The position numbers were made by a program, and so were the translations under genes. From Fulvivirga ulvae (lineage in GTDB: Bacteria > Bacteroidota > Bacteroidia > Cytophagales > Cyclobacteriaceae), in contig NZ_CP089981.1 in the NCBI RefSeq assembly GCF_021389975.1, positions 6,721,501 through 6,785,500 on the forward strand: DNA of 64,000 nt, written 5' to 3'. The notes under the pieces are model-generated. The model saw only the letters and a program-made list of their open reading frames with translations. It searched no databases and was not told the origin of the DNA. Every line of letters begins with the position of its first letter. Within the stretch, counting starts at the first letter, position 1. Positions 18,486 through 27,324 of the stretch are shown piece after piece.

Positions 18486-18533
18486 AAACAATATACCCTG
18501 ACAATTAAACAAAATTGTCAGGGTATATTGTTT
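18486..18533 (-). terminator. Long perfect hairpin after the E2 gene, probable terminator
   Basis: Arms 18486-18506 and 18513-18533 are a perfect 21-bp inverted repeat with a 6-base loop, placed 11 bases after the E2 stop codon. On the minus strand the stem is followed by TTTAATAT, a weak T tract. It separates the E2 gene from hslV. Confidence 0.6.
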
Positions 18534-18544
18534 TATCTTCTTTA

Positions 18545-20194
18545 TTAAACCAGTATTCTCACCGGGTTTTCTAACAACCCTTTAAGAGTTTGAAGGAAAG
18601 CAGCTCCCAAGGCTCCGTCCACTACTCGGTGGTCTGAGGACAGTGTTACTTTCATGACATTACCAGGTACAAGCTGACCATTTTTAACAATAGCAGTTTC
18701 TTTTATACCTCCAACTGCTAAAATGCATGAATCTGGCGGATTGATAATAGCAGTAAATTCTTCAACCCCAAACATTCCAAGATTAGAAATAGTAAACGTA
18801 TTGCCCTCCCAATCTGATGGTTGCAGCTTTTTGCTGTGCGCTTTTTCTGCCAGTTGTTTAACTTCAGCAGAAATATGCGACAAAGATTTATTGTCAGCAA
18901 ATCTCACTACCGGAACCAAAAGTCCCTCGTCAACTGCAACTGCAACACCAATATGGATGTGTTTGTTATACCTGATCTTATCTCCAAGCCACGATGAGTT
19001 CACTTTGGGGTGCTGTCTCAATGCAGCCGCAACGGCTTTAATAACAATATCATTAAAGCTAATCTTAACCGGAGAGAATTCATTCATGGATTTTCTGGCC
19101 TCTATAGCCTTATCCATGTTGATCTCCATGGTGATATAAAAGTGAGGTGCGGTAAACTTGCTCTCTGAAAGTCTCTTTCCGATGGTCTTTCTCATCTGAG
19201 AAACATTCACCTCTTCGTAGCTTTCCTCTCCTACAACCTGAGGTATATTGAAAGATGTTCCTTTTTCCTCAGCAGCCTTCTGCACCACCTCAGTAGCGGG
19301 CGTGTATTCCTCAACGTCTCGTTTTACAATACGCCCGTTGTCACCGGAACCTTTAATTTTTGAAATATCATAGCCTTTTTCTTCTGCCATTTTTTTGGCT
19401 AGCGGAGAGGCCTTCACTCTGCCTTCCCCGGTGGTAGAAGGAGTTTTTGTATCTCTGGTATCATCCTCCTTTTCCGAGGCCGAAGGAGCAGATTTTGTTT
19501 CTTTTTTCTCTTTTTTATCTTCGGCTCCTCCACCTGATTTTTGCTTTGCCTTATGGGATTTTAACAGCTTTTCAAAATCAGCTCCTTTCTCACCGATTAT
19601 AGCCATTACTCCATCTACCTCAACTGAATCACCCTCTTTTACTCCTATATACAGAAGTGTGCCCTCTTCATAGGCTTCCAGTTCCATAGTGGCTTTGTCT
19701 GTCTCCACCTCAGCAAGTATATCTCCTGCCTGTACCTGGTCTCCCTCTTTCTTCAACCATGAGGCAATTGTACCTTCAGTCATGGTATCGCTCATTTTAG
19801 GCATGGTGATCAGGGTAGCATTTACGTCAGAAGCATCTACCTCCTCTGTTTCATCATCATCAGTAGCAGCAGCTTCCTTCTTTTCTTCTTTTTTGTCAGC
19901 TCCATTGTCCTTTGTTCCGCTCTGAGCCTCCTTAAGCAGCTCGCTGATATCTTCTCCCTCCTCGCCTATTATGGCAATAACACCATCAACAGGCACTGAC
20001 TCCTTTTCCTTCACACCTATATGCAATAGCGTACCGTCTTCATAAGACTCCAGCTCCATAGTAGCCTTATCTGTTTCTACTTCTGCTAATATATCACCGG
20101 ATTTGATCTTGTCTCCTTCTTTAACCAGCCATGACGCGATAACACCTTCTTCCATGGTATCGCTCATTTTAGGCATACGTATTACTTCAGCCAT
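18545..20194 (-). CDS. aceF: Pyruvate dehydrogenase complex E2 (dihydrolipoamide acetyltransferase)
   Basis: 549 residues. It moves the acetyl group from E1 via lipoyl-lysine to CoA in the pyruvate dehydrogenase complex. There are two lipoyl domains (about 1-80 and 128-205), each with the lipoylation motif ETDKATMELE. Lys/Glu-rich linkers flank a peripheral subunit-binding domain (RVKASPLAKKMAEEKGYDI, about 258-296). The C-terminal acyltransferase domain carries the catalytic SSDHRVVDGA near residue 520. The start MAEVIRMPKMSDTMEEG is typical of PDH-type E2. E1 and E3 genes are not adjacent. No signal of transfer or truncation. Confidence 0.95.
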   Translation of the reverse strand: MAEVIRMPKMSDTMEEGVIASWLVKEGDKIKSGDILAEVETDKATMELESYEDGTLLHIGVKEKESVPVDGVIAIIGEEGEDISELLKEAQSGTKDNGADKKEEKKEAAATDDDETEEVDASDVNATLITMPKMSDTMTEGTIASWLKKEGDQVQAGDILAEVETDKATMELEAYEEGTLLYIGVKEGDSVEVDGVMAIIGEKGADFEKLLKSHKAKQKSGGGAEDKKEKKETKSAPSASEKEDDTRDTKTPSTTGEGRVKASPLAKKMAEEKGYDISKIKGSGDNGRIVKRDVEEYTPATEVVQKAAEEKGTSFNIPQVVGEESYEEVNVSQMRKTIGKRLSESKFTAPHFYITMEINMDKAIEARKSMNEFSPVKISFNDIVIKAVAAALRQHPKVNSSWLGDKIRYNKHIHIGVAVAVDEGLLVPVVRFADNKSLSHISAEVKQLAEKAHSKKLQPSDWEGNTFTISNLGMFGVEEFTAIINPPDSCILAVGGIKETAIVKNGQLVPGNVMKVTLSSDHRVVDGALGAAFLQTLKGLLENPVRILV

Positions 20195-20279
20195 AAGTGT
20201 GTATTAAAAATTTAGTTGTCAAAAATAGGTCTTAATATCCCTTTATTCAAATAATGTGTTTCTAAAAATTATGTTCTTC

Positions 20280-23195
20280 CTAAAAGCTGATATTTGAAAT
20301 CAGGAATTCAAATTTACTACCTCCTGATTTAAAATTATTAGGTTCGGCATAAGAAAATCTAAATCCTATTGCCACATCTGCCGGAAAACGCAAAAAATTC
20401 GTATCGAAAAGCATATCCACTCCTATTGACTGGTAGGTATCGTCGCGTTGCAACCGTACGCGCTGAGCCTGATTGACAAGGTCAATTTCTGAGTACCCAT
20501 AATCATAAAACAGGTTTGCCCTTATCCTTTTCAGGTTTAAAACAGGTCCCAGGGCGATGTCAGGGCACCATAGCGGGAGGGTGTAATTAACGGATGCTGA
20601 AAAAAAGTCTTCCCATGTGCTATGCGAATACCCTCTTGGTAACGGAATCTGGTTTGATAAAAGATATGTATCATTACTCAGTGTATCCAGCTTCCACGAC
20701 TTGTGCTGATATGCTCCGCGAACGTAAAAGGAATGATGCTTAAATATTCCGGGAAAGTACAAAGTTCCGCGCAACGCCAGCTGGCCGGCATCATAGGCAC
20801 CTCCAAACGGAGAGCTGGTGTGGCTTGCAGAAAAAGACTGCCCCCACCTGCTGTTGATATCTCTGCTGCTTTGCTTTAACAGGTTATAGAAACTTACAGT
20901 CGCTTCATTGGTATACAAATTGCCATTGCCCTGCTGATCAAGAAATCTAAAATTTTGATTGAAGTTTTCCACTTTGGTAATTCCTACCTCGTTTTCAATA
21001 GATAACTCCCTGTGATATTTAGATTTCGTCAATAATAACGGTAACCTCAAACCAACGTCCACAGAAGTTTCGTCCCAGTTAAATGTTACATCTTCATCCT
21101 CATTATTTTCATTTGTGACAGCCTCTACTGTCGAACGTGAGCCCTTCGAAACCTGTATATCAATAATCGGGTACAGTCCCTGATAGCTAACATTGACATA
21201 TCCAAAGCCTGTCTCTTCAACCTCATCGTATTGGTAGCCAAGTGAGATGGCTGTAGTACTTAATACATCTTGTGAAAACACTCCAAACCTGGCACTGTTG
21301 AGATCAGTGCTGGCATACGGCCCCCAGCTATGGATATTAATAAGGTGACCGATCCGACTGTATTTCCTTTCAGGATACTCCGTATCAGGTACATTACTCA
21401 GGATATCTTCATGCCCCTCCTGCTCCACCAAAGGCTGGTAGTATTTTACAGGCTGATCTTTTATTTCAGAAAATGCTTTCCAGTCTGACTTATTCAATGG
21501 AATCTTAACTACGTCAAGTCCATTGACTGTATGTTCATTGTAGTATATAAAATCACCATCATTCGAAATCTCCGGATTGTAAGCACCATACTTACTGACA
21601 GTTACCTGGTAGCGTTTTCCGGTTTCCATATCAAGCATATAGATATTATCAATACCACTTACCGGAGAGTTAAAAAAAAGCATATTTTTATATAATACCG
21701 GATGTCCTATATTTTCATGGCTCTCTTGTATAAGCGTATGTTCAAGCCCCGAATCAACATCAAACGTCACAACCGACCGACCCTCCTCTGTTGTTTTCAA
21801 TGTCACAATTTGCTTTCCATCTGCCGACCACCTGGCCATAGAATAGAATTGGTTTTCCGAATTATCAAAACGTTTAATCTCTTTGCCAGTGTCATAGTCC
21901 AGGATCACCAGATAAGTATTCTGGTCTTCTGTAGTTAAAACTGTGGCTATACGGCTGGCATCAGGGGAAATAGCTGCACCTCCATATCTACTTTTATCTG
22001 TAATTATTTTTACCCTATTTGTTTCAAAGTCATATGATTTGATAACGGAATACGTCCGGACTCTCCAGCGCGGGTCAAAGTGTATCTCATTCCAGACTAC
22101 TTTATTTTGGGAAGCAGAGAGCATACCACTTTCATTCATAATACCGGGAACGAATGTTTTCTCATCCTCCTTGCCAGGTTTCAGGTAAACAAATTGTTGA
22201 ATGTCGCCAATGCCTGATTTCAAGGCAATCAACTTTCCGTTCTCCAGTTGCTGGGGATAGCTGTAATCGGTAAAAGCACTTGATTTTCTTTCGGTTATAG
22301 CTTCATATGGAGTAACATTAAGCCCATTCAGTTGCCCTGTCCACACACTGTCCAGTTCATCCATCATCATTTCATAGTTTTCTACCAAATATGTATCTGT
22401 ATGTTTTTTCAAGGCATTTGAAAACGTAAAAGGTATGAATGGCCATGAGAATGCACTATTTGAAACTTTCTCCCATATTTCGGGATCATTGGTTCTTCTT
22501 CTTAAATGGGCAATAAAGTGATAACCTAACACATAGTGATTGGGCACATAGTCTTTGTATGATCTCAGGTGTTGTTTATGGTAGTTAAACCGCTTACCTT
22601 CAAGCAAATTGGCCCTGAATACTCTGTTAAATGATGGTATCCTGCCTCTCCCACTGTGGGTGAAACTTGTTTCTATGGCTGTGGCATCACCCTCCCAAAA
22701 CCAGGGAGGTGCAGCTGAAAATGCCATGCCTGCCTGTGTATTTTCCCCGAAAAGGTAATAGAAAAATTTATTCCACCCGGTCTTGCTTTGCTCAAACTGT
22801 ACAATGTGGCGGTATTCGTGAACGGCAAGCAGATCCAACCAGCGGTTTGTGCCTGTAAAGTTATAATCTTGTGGTGGCATACTATAGAACTCCGACCGCC
22901 TTGGACCAAGGGTAACAAAACCATTGGAAATGGAGTTTTGATTTTGCAGGATCATTGAAATTTTCGGAGGAACTGTTTCCCCCATCGTCTCTGATTCGGC
23001 AGCTCTCAAATGCTCCAGTGTATTTGCTATTCGATGCGCCTCCCTACTGAATCCCTCAGGAAAAATGATACGAAATCCGGGTGTATTGATCTGCCTCCAC
23101 TTCAGGGCCGGCGGATTGTTATTCAAAATCCTCTCCTGACCATATGAAACAAAAGTGGTAATGGCCAAAATAAAGAAACATAAATACTTTTGCAT
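20280..23195 (-). CDS. Secreted metallopeptidase-like / TolB-propeller / outer-membrane barrel protein
   Basis: 971 residues. A signal peptide ends at VSYGQ. Residues about 25-250 resemble gluzincin (peptidase MA-like) domains: LAVHEYRHIVQFEQS gives HEYRH at 126-130, and WFWEGDATAIE supplies a third-ligand glutamate at 168. Residues about 300-590 are TolB/WD40-like blades (ISPDASRIATVLTTEDQNTY, SNDGDFIYYNEH). The last 340 residues alternate in short amphipathic strands ending in SKFEFLISNISF with a terminal aromatic, as in outer-membrane barrels. It is probably a surface-exposed, barrel-anchored zinc peptidase. Zinc binding is inferred from motif only; substrate unknown. Confidence 0.72.
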   Translation of the reverse strand: MQKYLCFFILAITTFVSYGQERILNNNPPALKWRQINTPGFRIIFPEGFSREAHRIANTLEHLRAAESETMGETVPPKISMILQNQNSISNGFVTLGPRRSEFYSMPPQDYNFTGTNRWLDLLAVHEYRHIVQFEQSKTGWNKFFYYLFGENTQAGMAFSAAPPWFWEGDATAIETSFTHSGRGRIPSFNRVFRANLLEGKRFNYHKQHLRSYKDYVPNHYVLGYHFIAHLRRRTNDPEIWEKVSNSAFSWPFIPFTFSNALKKHTDTYLVENYEMMMDELDSVWTGQLNGLNVTPYEAITERKSSAFTDYSYPQQLENGKLIALKSGIGDIQQFVYLKPGKEDEKTFVPGIMNESGMLSASQNKVVWNEIHFDPRWRVRTYSVIKSYDFETNRVKIITDKSRYGGAAISPDASRIATVLTTEDQNTYLVILDYDTGKEIKRFDNSENQFYSMARWSADGKQIVTLKTTEEGRSVVTFDVDSGLEHTLIQESHENIGHPVLYKNMLFFNSPVSGIDNIYMLDMETGKRYQVTVSKYGAYNPEISNDGDFIYYNEHTVNGLDVVKIPLNKSDWKAFSEIKDQPVKYYQPLVEQEGHEDILSNVPDTEYPERKYSRIGHLINIHSWGPYASTDLNSARFGVFSQDVLSTTAISLGYQYDEVEETGFGYVNVSYQGLYPIIDIQVSKGSRSTVEAVTNENNEDEDVTFNWDETSVDVGLRLPLLLTKSKYHRELSIENEVGITKVENFNQNFRFLDQQGNGNLYTNEATVSFYNLLKQSSRDINSRWGQSFSASHTSSPFGGAYDAGQLALRGTLYFPGIFKHHSFYVRGAYQHKSWKLDTLSNDTYLLSNQIPLPRGYSHSTWEDFFSASVNYTLPLWCPDIALGPVLNLKRIRANLFYDYGYSEIDLVNQAQRVRLQRDDTYQSIGVDMLFDTNFLRFPADVAIGFRFSYAEPNNFKSGGSKFEFLISNISF

Positions 23196-23266
23196 AAACT
23201 AGCCTATTCTCCGCCCCTAAAATAGACATATTTTAAGAAAAGAAGTATTTATGATGATAAAGGTGA

Positions 23267-25228
23267 CTAGTGTAAGTTGGGCAATAATACCATAAATGAC
23301 GTACCTATCTTTTTTTCGCTGTCAAGCTCTATTTTTCCTCTCAGTTTCTGGACTATGTTTTTGGTAACATACAGGCCCAATCCTGATCCGGTGGAAAGCT
23401 CCTCTCCACGAAAGAACATATCATAAACACGCTTTTGAAATGCTTTGTCGATGCCTACACCGTTGTCACTAACTTTTAGTTTGCATTCGTATTCATTGCT
23501 CTCAACCGCAATTTTAATCCAGGATCCCTCGGCTTTATGAAGGTCTCGAAATGTAATAGCATTGGAAATGAGGTTATTGATAACTATTTTAACCCTTTCT
23601 TTATCCGAATAGAATATTGCTTTTTGGTCAAGATTAATTTGTATATCGATTTCATCATACCCGTTTTTGTAGGTAGTTACAGCATCATTGATCAACCCTT
23701 CAAAATCGATTCGCTCTCTGACAACTCTCAGGTTCTCATTTTTAGAAATATCGGCAATATCTCTGATCACTTTTTCCTGTTTACGTATAGTGCCTTCTAT
23801 CATTTTAAAATAAGGCACCTGCTCAGGAGTAGCTGTTCTGGACACCAGGTTGGTTATACCTAAAATTGTGGCAATTGGCGCCTTAAGATCATGGCTGGTC
23901 CGGTAGATTAGCTCCTCCATTTCATTATTGAGCTTTTCTATCTTTAGTTGTCGCTCCAGAAGCAATCCCTTTGCGGTACGTTGCTTTAGCTGGTGGTATA
24001 CAAAAATAAAGACGGAGATCAACAATAAAATAATCACACCACCTACCAACAGGTACAGCCAGGCTTTCTGCTCTTCGATCCTTGCCAGATTAATCAGGTT
24101 TTCCTGTTCTTTTTCAAAAAGTACTTCCTGTTTCTCCTTATCGTATTGATATTGCATTTCCAGCCGGGCCAATTCACTAACTCTCAGGCTCTTATTTATA
24201 TCATCGCTTAGTTCTTTAAAATACTGATAATAAACCAGAGCCTGCTCGTAGTTGCCCTTTGACTGATAAATACGGCTCAACAGCTCCGCAGCTTCAGACT
24301 CATTAGAGATACTTCCAACTGTACGACCTTGCTCCACCCCCTTCTTAAGGTGGGCAATGGCTGAATTACTATCATTCATTTTAAAGTAGGTAATACCTAT
24401 GCTATTACTAATAATAGCCTCCGCACGTTTATTGTCAATCTCTTCAAGTAATTTTTGAGCTATAAAGTAATTTTTCAGTGCCCGTTCGTAATGTCCTTGT
24501 CTGTAATAAAGCTCACCCAGAGAATGGATTGCTCTGGCCTGTGAGTTGACATCGTGCTCTTCAACAGCAAGACCCCGGGATAAGTGGAAGTATACTTCGG
24601 CTGAATCGTAACGGTCAAAATCTCTGTAGAGTTTTCCCATTTGATTGTATACCACCGCAAGTTTTGAAAAATTATCGGATCCAGAGGCCAGCTTTTGAGC
24701 TCTTTCATAATAAAAAACAGCTTCTTCGAAATTCCTTAGGATGCCATACGTGCTTCCCAGTGATATATATGAATCTATCATACCCGGCTCATAATTGATC
24801 CTTTGGCTTAATTCCAAACTTTCCAGGTGTTCCTCCAGATATTTATCATATTCCCCTATACCCCAAAAAATTATACCTCGCTCATTAATTGCCCTGATCA
24901 TACCTTTAAAATCCTTAAGCGACTCATACTCTGCCATGCTTTTTTCAAGATGCTCAAGGGCTTCCCTGTATTGATTTTGCCTGCCAAGTACAGCACCCAT
25001 AATCAATTGAGATAATGCACCTCCTTCTCTGTAGTTGAGTTTATCTGATAGAGAGTCGGCCGTCATTGCCAAAGCTAATGCATCACTAAGCTGGTAAGAA
25101 TCTGAGTATTGTATAGCCAGATTATTCAACGAATCTATTGTATCAGCTTCCGCAGAAAGATGCCCTCCAAGCAAGCTTGTACTCAGAAGAAAAAAGAAAC
25201 TACAAAAGGTGCTATTCAGATAAGTCAT
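23267..25228 (-). CDS. TPR-type sensor histidine kinase
   Basis: 653 residues. After a signal peptide there are about seven TPRs (for example NFEEAVFYYERAQKLA, GHYERALKNYFIAQKLL) in the periplasm. A membrane helix (AWLYLLVGGVIILLLISVFIFV, about 392-413), a short coiled coil, a HisKA-type domain with phospho-acceptor histidine in YRTSHDLKAPIATILG, and a HATPase_c domain with GVGIDKAF and GSGLGLYVTKNIVQKLRG follow. No response regulator is fused or next to it. The next kinase gene upstream ends 43 bases before its start, and the two catalytic modules are close paralogues. The ligand of the TPR sensor is unknown. Confidence 0.92.
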   Translation of the reverse strand: MTYLNSTFCSFFFLLSTSLLGGHLSAEADTIDSLNNLAIQYSDSYQLSDALALAMTADSLSDKLNYREGGALSQLIMGAVLGRQNQYREALEHLEKSMAEYESLKDFKGMIRAINERGIIFWGIGEYDKYLEEHLESLELSQRINYEPGMIDSYISLGSTYGILRNFEEAVFYYERAQKLASGSDNFSKLAVVYNQMGKLYRDFDRYDSAEVYFHLSRGLAVEEHDVNSQARAIHSLGELYYRQGHYERALKNYFIAQKLLEEIDNKRAEAIISNSIGITYFKMNDSNSAIAHLKKGVEQGRTVGSISNESEAAELLSRIYQSKGNYEQALVYYQYFKELSDDINKSLRVSELARLEMQYQYDKEKQEVLFEKEQENLINLARIEEQKAWLYLLVGGVIILLLISVFIFVYHQLKQRTAKGLLLERQLKIEKLNNEMEELIYRTSHDLKAPIATILGITNLVSRTATPEQVPYFKMIEGTIRKQEKVIRDIADISKNENLRVVRERIDFEGLINDAVTTYKNGYDEIDIQINLDQKAIFYSDKERVKIVINNLISNAITFRDLHKAEGSWIKIAVESNEYECKLKVSDNGVGIDKAFQKRVYDMFFRGEELSTGSGLGLYVTKNIVQKLRGKIELDSEKKIGTSFMVLLPNLH

Positions 25229-25271
25229 GAAAAGTCTTGTCTAAATACAAATCTTCAAATAATAACCTTTA

Positions 25272-26375
25272 TTAAAAAGGTGTTTGAGCGAATTCTGAAT
25301 AAGAAATATTGGGGATTTCTACCTTAAAGGTTGAGCCCGACTCACCCGAAGAGGAGAGAACTACATTACCTTTCAATTTAGTAGCTGTGATCAATGCCAG
25401 GTAAAGCCCTAATCCTGAACCCTTTGAGGTTTCAGCTCCCCTGAAAAACATTTCAAATATGCTTTTAGACACCTCAGGCTCTATCCCTATACCATTGTCT
25501 TCCAGTGTAATGATGGTTTTTTCTCTGACTGACTCTACGGTCACCTTTACCGAAGGGGTTTTGCTGTTATTATACCTGATGGCGTTATCAACAATGGGTA
25601 TGAGAATTTTTGTAAGCAGATAGTAATCGGAATAAAAGGGACTCCCTAGTTTAAAGTTAAAATTCCACTTTATGCCTCTTTTTGCTGAATCCTCTTCAAA
25701 TGTCGTCAGCACATCCTGAAGAAGTACATGGAAATCGATTTTCTCTATTTTTACTTCAGTGGAGCCAATTAATGCAAGGTGATTAATATCCTTCATCAAT
25801 AATTGCTGACGGGTCATAGTTTCTTCGATAAGATCAAGATATTCTTTCTGATTCGCGGCTTCGTCCTTCTTTAAAAGATTAATGAGCCCAAGTACTGTTG
25901 ATATTGGCGCTCTAAGATCATGAGAGGTGCGGTATAGCAGCCTGTCATATTCATAACTGACCCTCTTCAGGCGTGTGTGCTCATCAAGCGAGCTCTGAGA
26001 AATTTTTATAATAGCGCTGGCCATTGAAGGGTTTTGTGCACTTTTGTGCAGTTTAACAGAAACCGGTGCAAGGCCTCCATCTTTGGAAATCAGGTTACAC
26101 TCAATCTCCATCTGGCCGGTTAGTTTTACGTTTTCCCAGTACTTACTCCACAAAGAAGGCGAAATATCCTGGGCCAACTCAAAAAGAGACATGCCTTTAA
26201 GCTCGTTAGTGGCATATTGTGATAGTCTTGCTACCACCTGATTTGCAAAATCAATTCTTCCATTTTGATCTATCCACATGAAGGCCTCGTTGGAGTGCCC
26301 TAGTACTATGGAGCAATCTTCACATAAATGAGTGTTTCTGGTTTTTTTCTGATTAACGGAAATCAACTGCATCAT
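25272..26375 (-). CDS. PAS-domain histidine kinase
   Basis: 367 residues from ATG 26375; a longer reading from GTG 26435 is possible. No membrane helix is seen, so it is cytoplasmic. A PAS domain (about residues 25-135) includes HSNEAFMWIDQNGRIDFANQ and an LFELAQDISPSLWS-type connector, and a Cys pair CEDC sits just before it. A HisKA with RTSHDLRAPISTVLGL and a HATPase_c with EDNGIGIEPE and GSGLGLYLALITATKLKG follow. It is a paralogue of the TPR kinase downstream, which follows after 43 bases, so the two are likely one operon. No partner regulator is adjacent. Upstream lies the non-coding RNA region. Confidence 0.9.
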   Translation of the reverse strand: MMQLISVNQKKTRNTHLCEDCSIVLGHSNEAFMWIDQNGRIDFANQVVARLSQYATNELKGMSLFELAQDISPSLWSKYWENVKLTGQMEIECNLISKDGGLAPVSVKLHKSAQNPSMASAIIKISQSSLDEHTRLKRVSYEYDRLLYRTSHDLRAPISTVLGLINLLKKDEAANQKEYLDLIEETMTRQQLLMKDINHLALIGSTEVKIEKIDFHVLLQDVLTTFEEDSAKRGIKWNFNFKLGSPFYSDYYLLTKILIPIVDNAIRYNNSKTPSVKVTVESVREKTIITLEDNGIGIEPEVSKSIFEMFFRGAETSKGSGLGLYLALITATKLKGNVVLSSSGESGSTFKVEIPNISYSEFAQTPF

Positions 26376-26435
26376 GTCAGGGAACTTTAGGTACAGAACA
26401 CCGCCAAAAATCGATTTTTCATTGTTCGGCAGCAC

Positions 26436-26860
26436 TCTTATTAGTTAGGTATAAAAGTATAATCCGATGCAAATCTCGCTGGAAGTAAGTCATTTTTAAT
26501 AAGTGTTACTTCTTATTTTAATAAATACGAGTATCACTTACAGGCTAAATGATAGTTAACAAAACCAAAAAATTCGACGGGTGTGTGCTATGTATTAAGG
26601 ATCAAGCGGAATTTCTTGGGTGCCCCTTAAATTTTCACCTCCTTGCTTAAAAAGACAGTTGTTAATAGCAATAGGCAAAAGCAGTTGGCAATCAGGATGA
26701 AATTGCAATGGGGCAGTTTTATCTTGTTTCAAGGGTAAGCTTTACGTTGAGAGTTCTTGTTTTTCCTATTCACTCACTCCACTGGTTTTACGATTGATCC
26801 AGGAACCCCGATCCGATATGAAATGGTGATGTCTCTCCGTGAAGACTGATGGGTTCAATA
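26436..26860. other. Intergenic stretch upstream of the PAS kinase
   Basis: About 425 bases with no credible reading frame. It must contain the promoter of the kinase operon, but I find no exact TAnnTTTG on the minus strand close to the start; TACTTTTA near 26455 is one mismatch off. No further copy of the RNA element at 26861-27318 is recognisable here. Confidence 0.4.
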
Positions 26861-26945
26861 AAAATAAAAGCACTCAGAGCTTCCTGACTGCTTTCCGGCT
26901 TTCCGAAACCGTTAATTAACCTCAACTATTATTATTGGCAGGCTT
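26861..26945 (-). ncRNA. Diverged third copy of the tandem RNA element
   Basis: On the minus strand this reads GAGGTTAATTAACGGTTTCGG, aligning with AGGTTGATTAATGGTTTACG of copies 1 and 2. It continues to a hairpin (GCAGTCAG / CTGAGTGC, one G-G mismatch, loop AAGC region) and the tract TTTTATTTTTATT. The second hairpin is replaced by CGGTTT-CGGA-AAGCCG at the same place. The 5' hairpin and a promoter motif are not seen, so this may be a decayed or specialised copy. Confidence 0.4.
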
Positions 26946-26968
26946 TTAATTTCCTTTAGTGTATGGGT

Positions 26969-27119
26969 AAAAAAAAAGCAGTCAGGACCCCTCCCGACTG
27001 CTCATGATTAATCGTAAACCATTAATCAACCTAAACCTAATCTTTAATATCTTTTATGAGATCGTTTTCTCATTTGTATCTTTTCAAAGAACCAAGCCTT
27101 CTTTTTTGACTGCCTGATT
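26969..27119 (-). ncRNA. Putative small RNA, copy 1 of a tandem family
   Basis: Minus-strand element. A -7 motif TATATTTG at 27133-27126 predicts a start near 27119. Structure in order: hairpin H1 (TGAGA-AAACGA-TCTCA, 27072-27057); hairpin H2 (GATTAAT-GGTTTACG-ATTAATC, 27027-27006); a terminator hairpin (9 bp, loop AGGGGT) at 27001-26978; then nine T. About 100 bases are nearly identical to copy 2, 245 bases away. One base pair of the terminator stem is G-U on this strand but A-C on the other, which supports the orientation. No credible ORF. Confidence 0.55.
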
Positions 27120-27125
27120 GTTTTA

Positions 27126-27133
27126 CAAATATA
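27126..27133 (-). promoter_or_regulatory. -7 promoter element of putative RNA copy 1 (TATATTTG)
   Basis: Minus-strand TATATTTG, exact to TAnnTTTG. There is no TTG at the usual -33 distance. It lies about 54 bases upstream of hairpin H1. Confidence 0.45.
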
Positions 27134-27214
27134 GGGCGCCTTTAACCACTTATACATCAGGGATTTTCCGTAATTTTAAATATAAGTGTTTCCCTTAGGG
27201 GTTAATTTTAAGGT

Positions 27215-27318
27215 AAAAAAAAGCAGTCAGGACCCCTCCCGACTGCTCATGATTAATCGTAAACCATTAATCAACCTAAACCTAGTCTTTAATATTTTTC
27301 TGAGATCGTTTTCTCAAT
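27215..27318 (-). ncRNA. Putative small RNA, copy 2 of a tandem family
   Basis: Minus-strand element of about 104 bases. The -7 motif TATGTTTG (27332-27325) predicts a start near 27318, directly before hairpin H1 (27316-27301). H2 lies at 27272-27251, and the terminator hairpin at 27246-27223 with eight T after it. It matches copy 1 except for a few substitutions and small indels (for example CTAGTCTTTAAT against CTAATCTTTAAT, and ATTTTTCTGAG against ATCTTTTATGAG, plus-strand notation). It lies just downstream of the degenerate receiver gene, which could alternatively be read into it. Confidence 0.6.
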
Positions 27319-27324
27319 ACAATG

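Noticed and set aside
26978..27027. Very short frames in the RNA copies (ATG GTT TAC GAT stop, and ATG AGC AGT CGG GAG GGG TCC stop) as leader peptides
   Set aside because: The diverged third copy does not keep either ATG, and no regulated gene follows directly, so translation attenuation is not supported.
26969..27246. Two direct repeats considered as a CRISPR array
   Set aside because: Only two long copies of about 100 bases, 245 bases apart, with terminator hairpins and no short regular spacers, and no cas genes.
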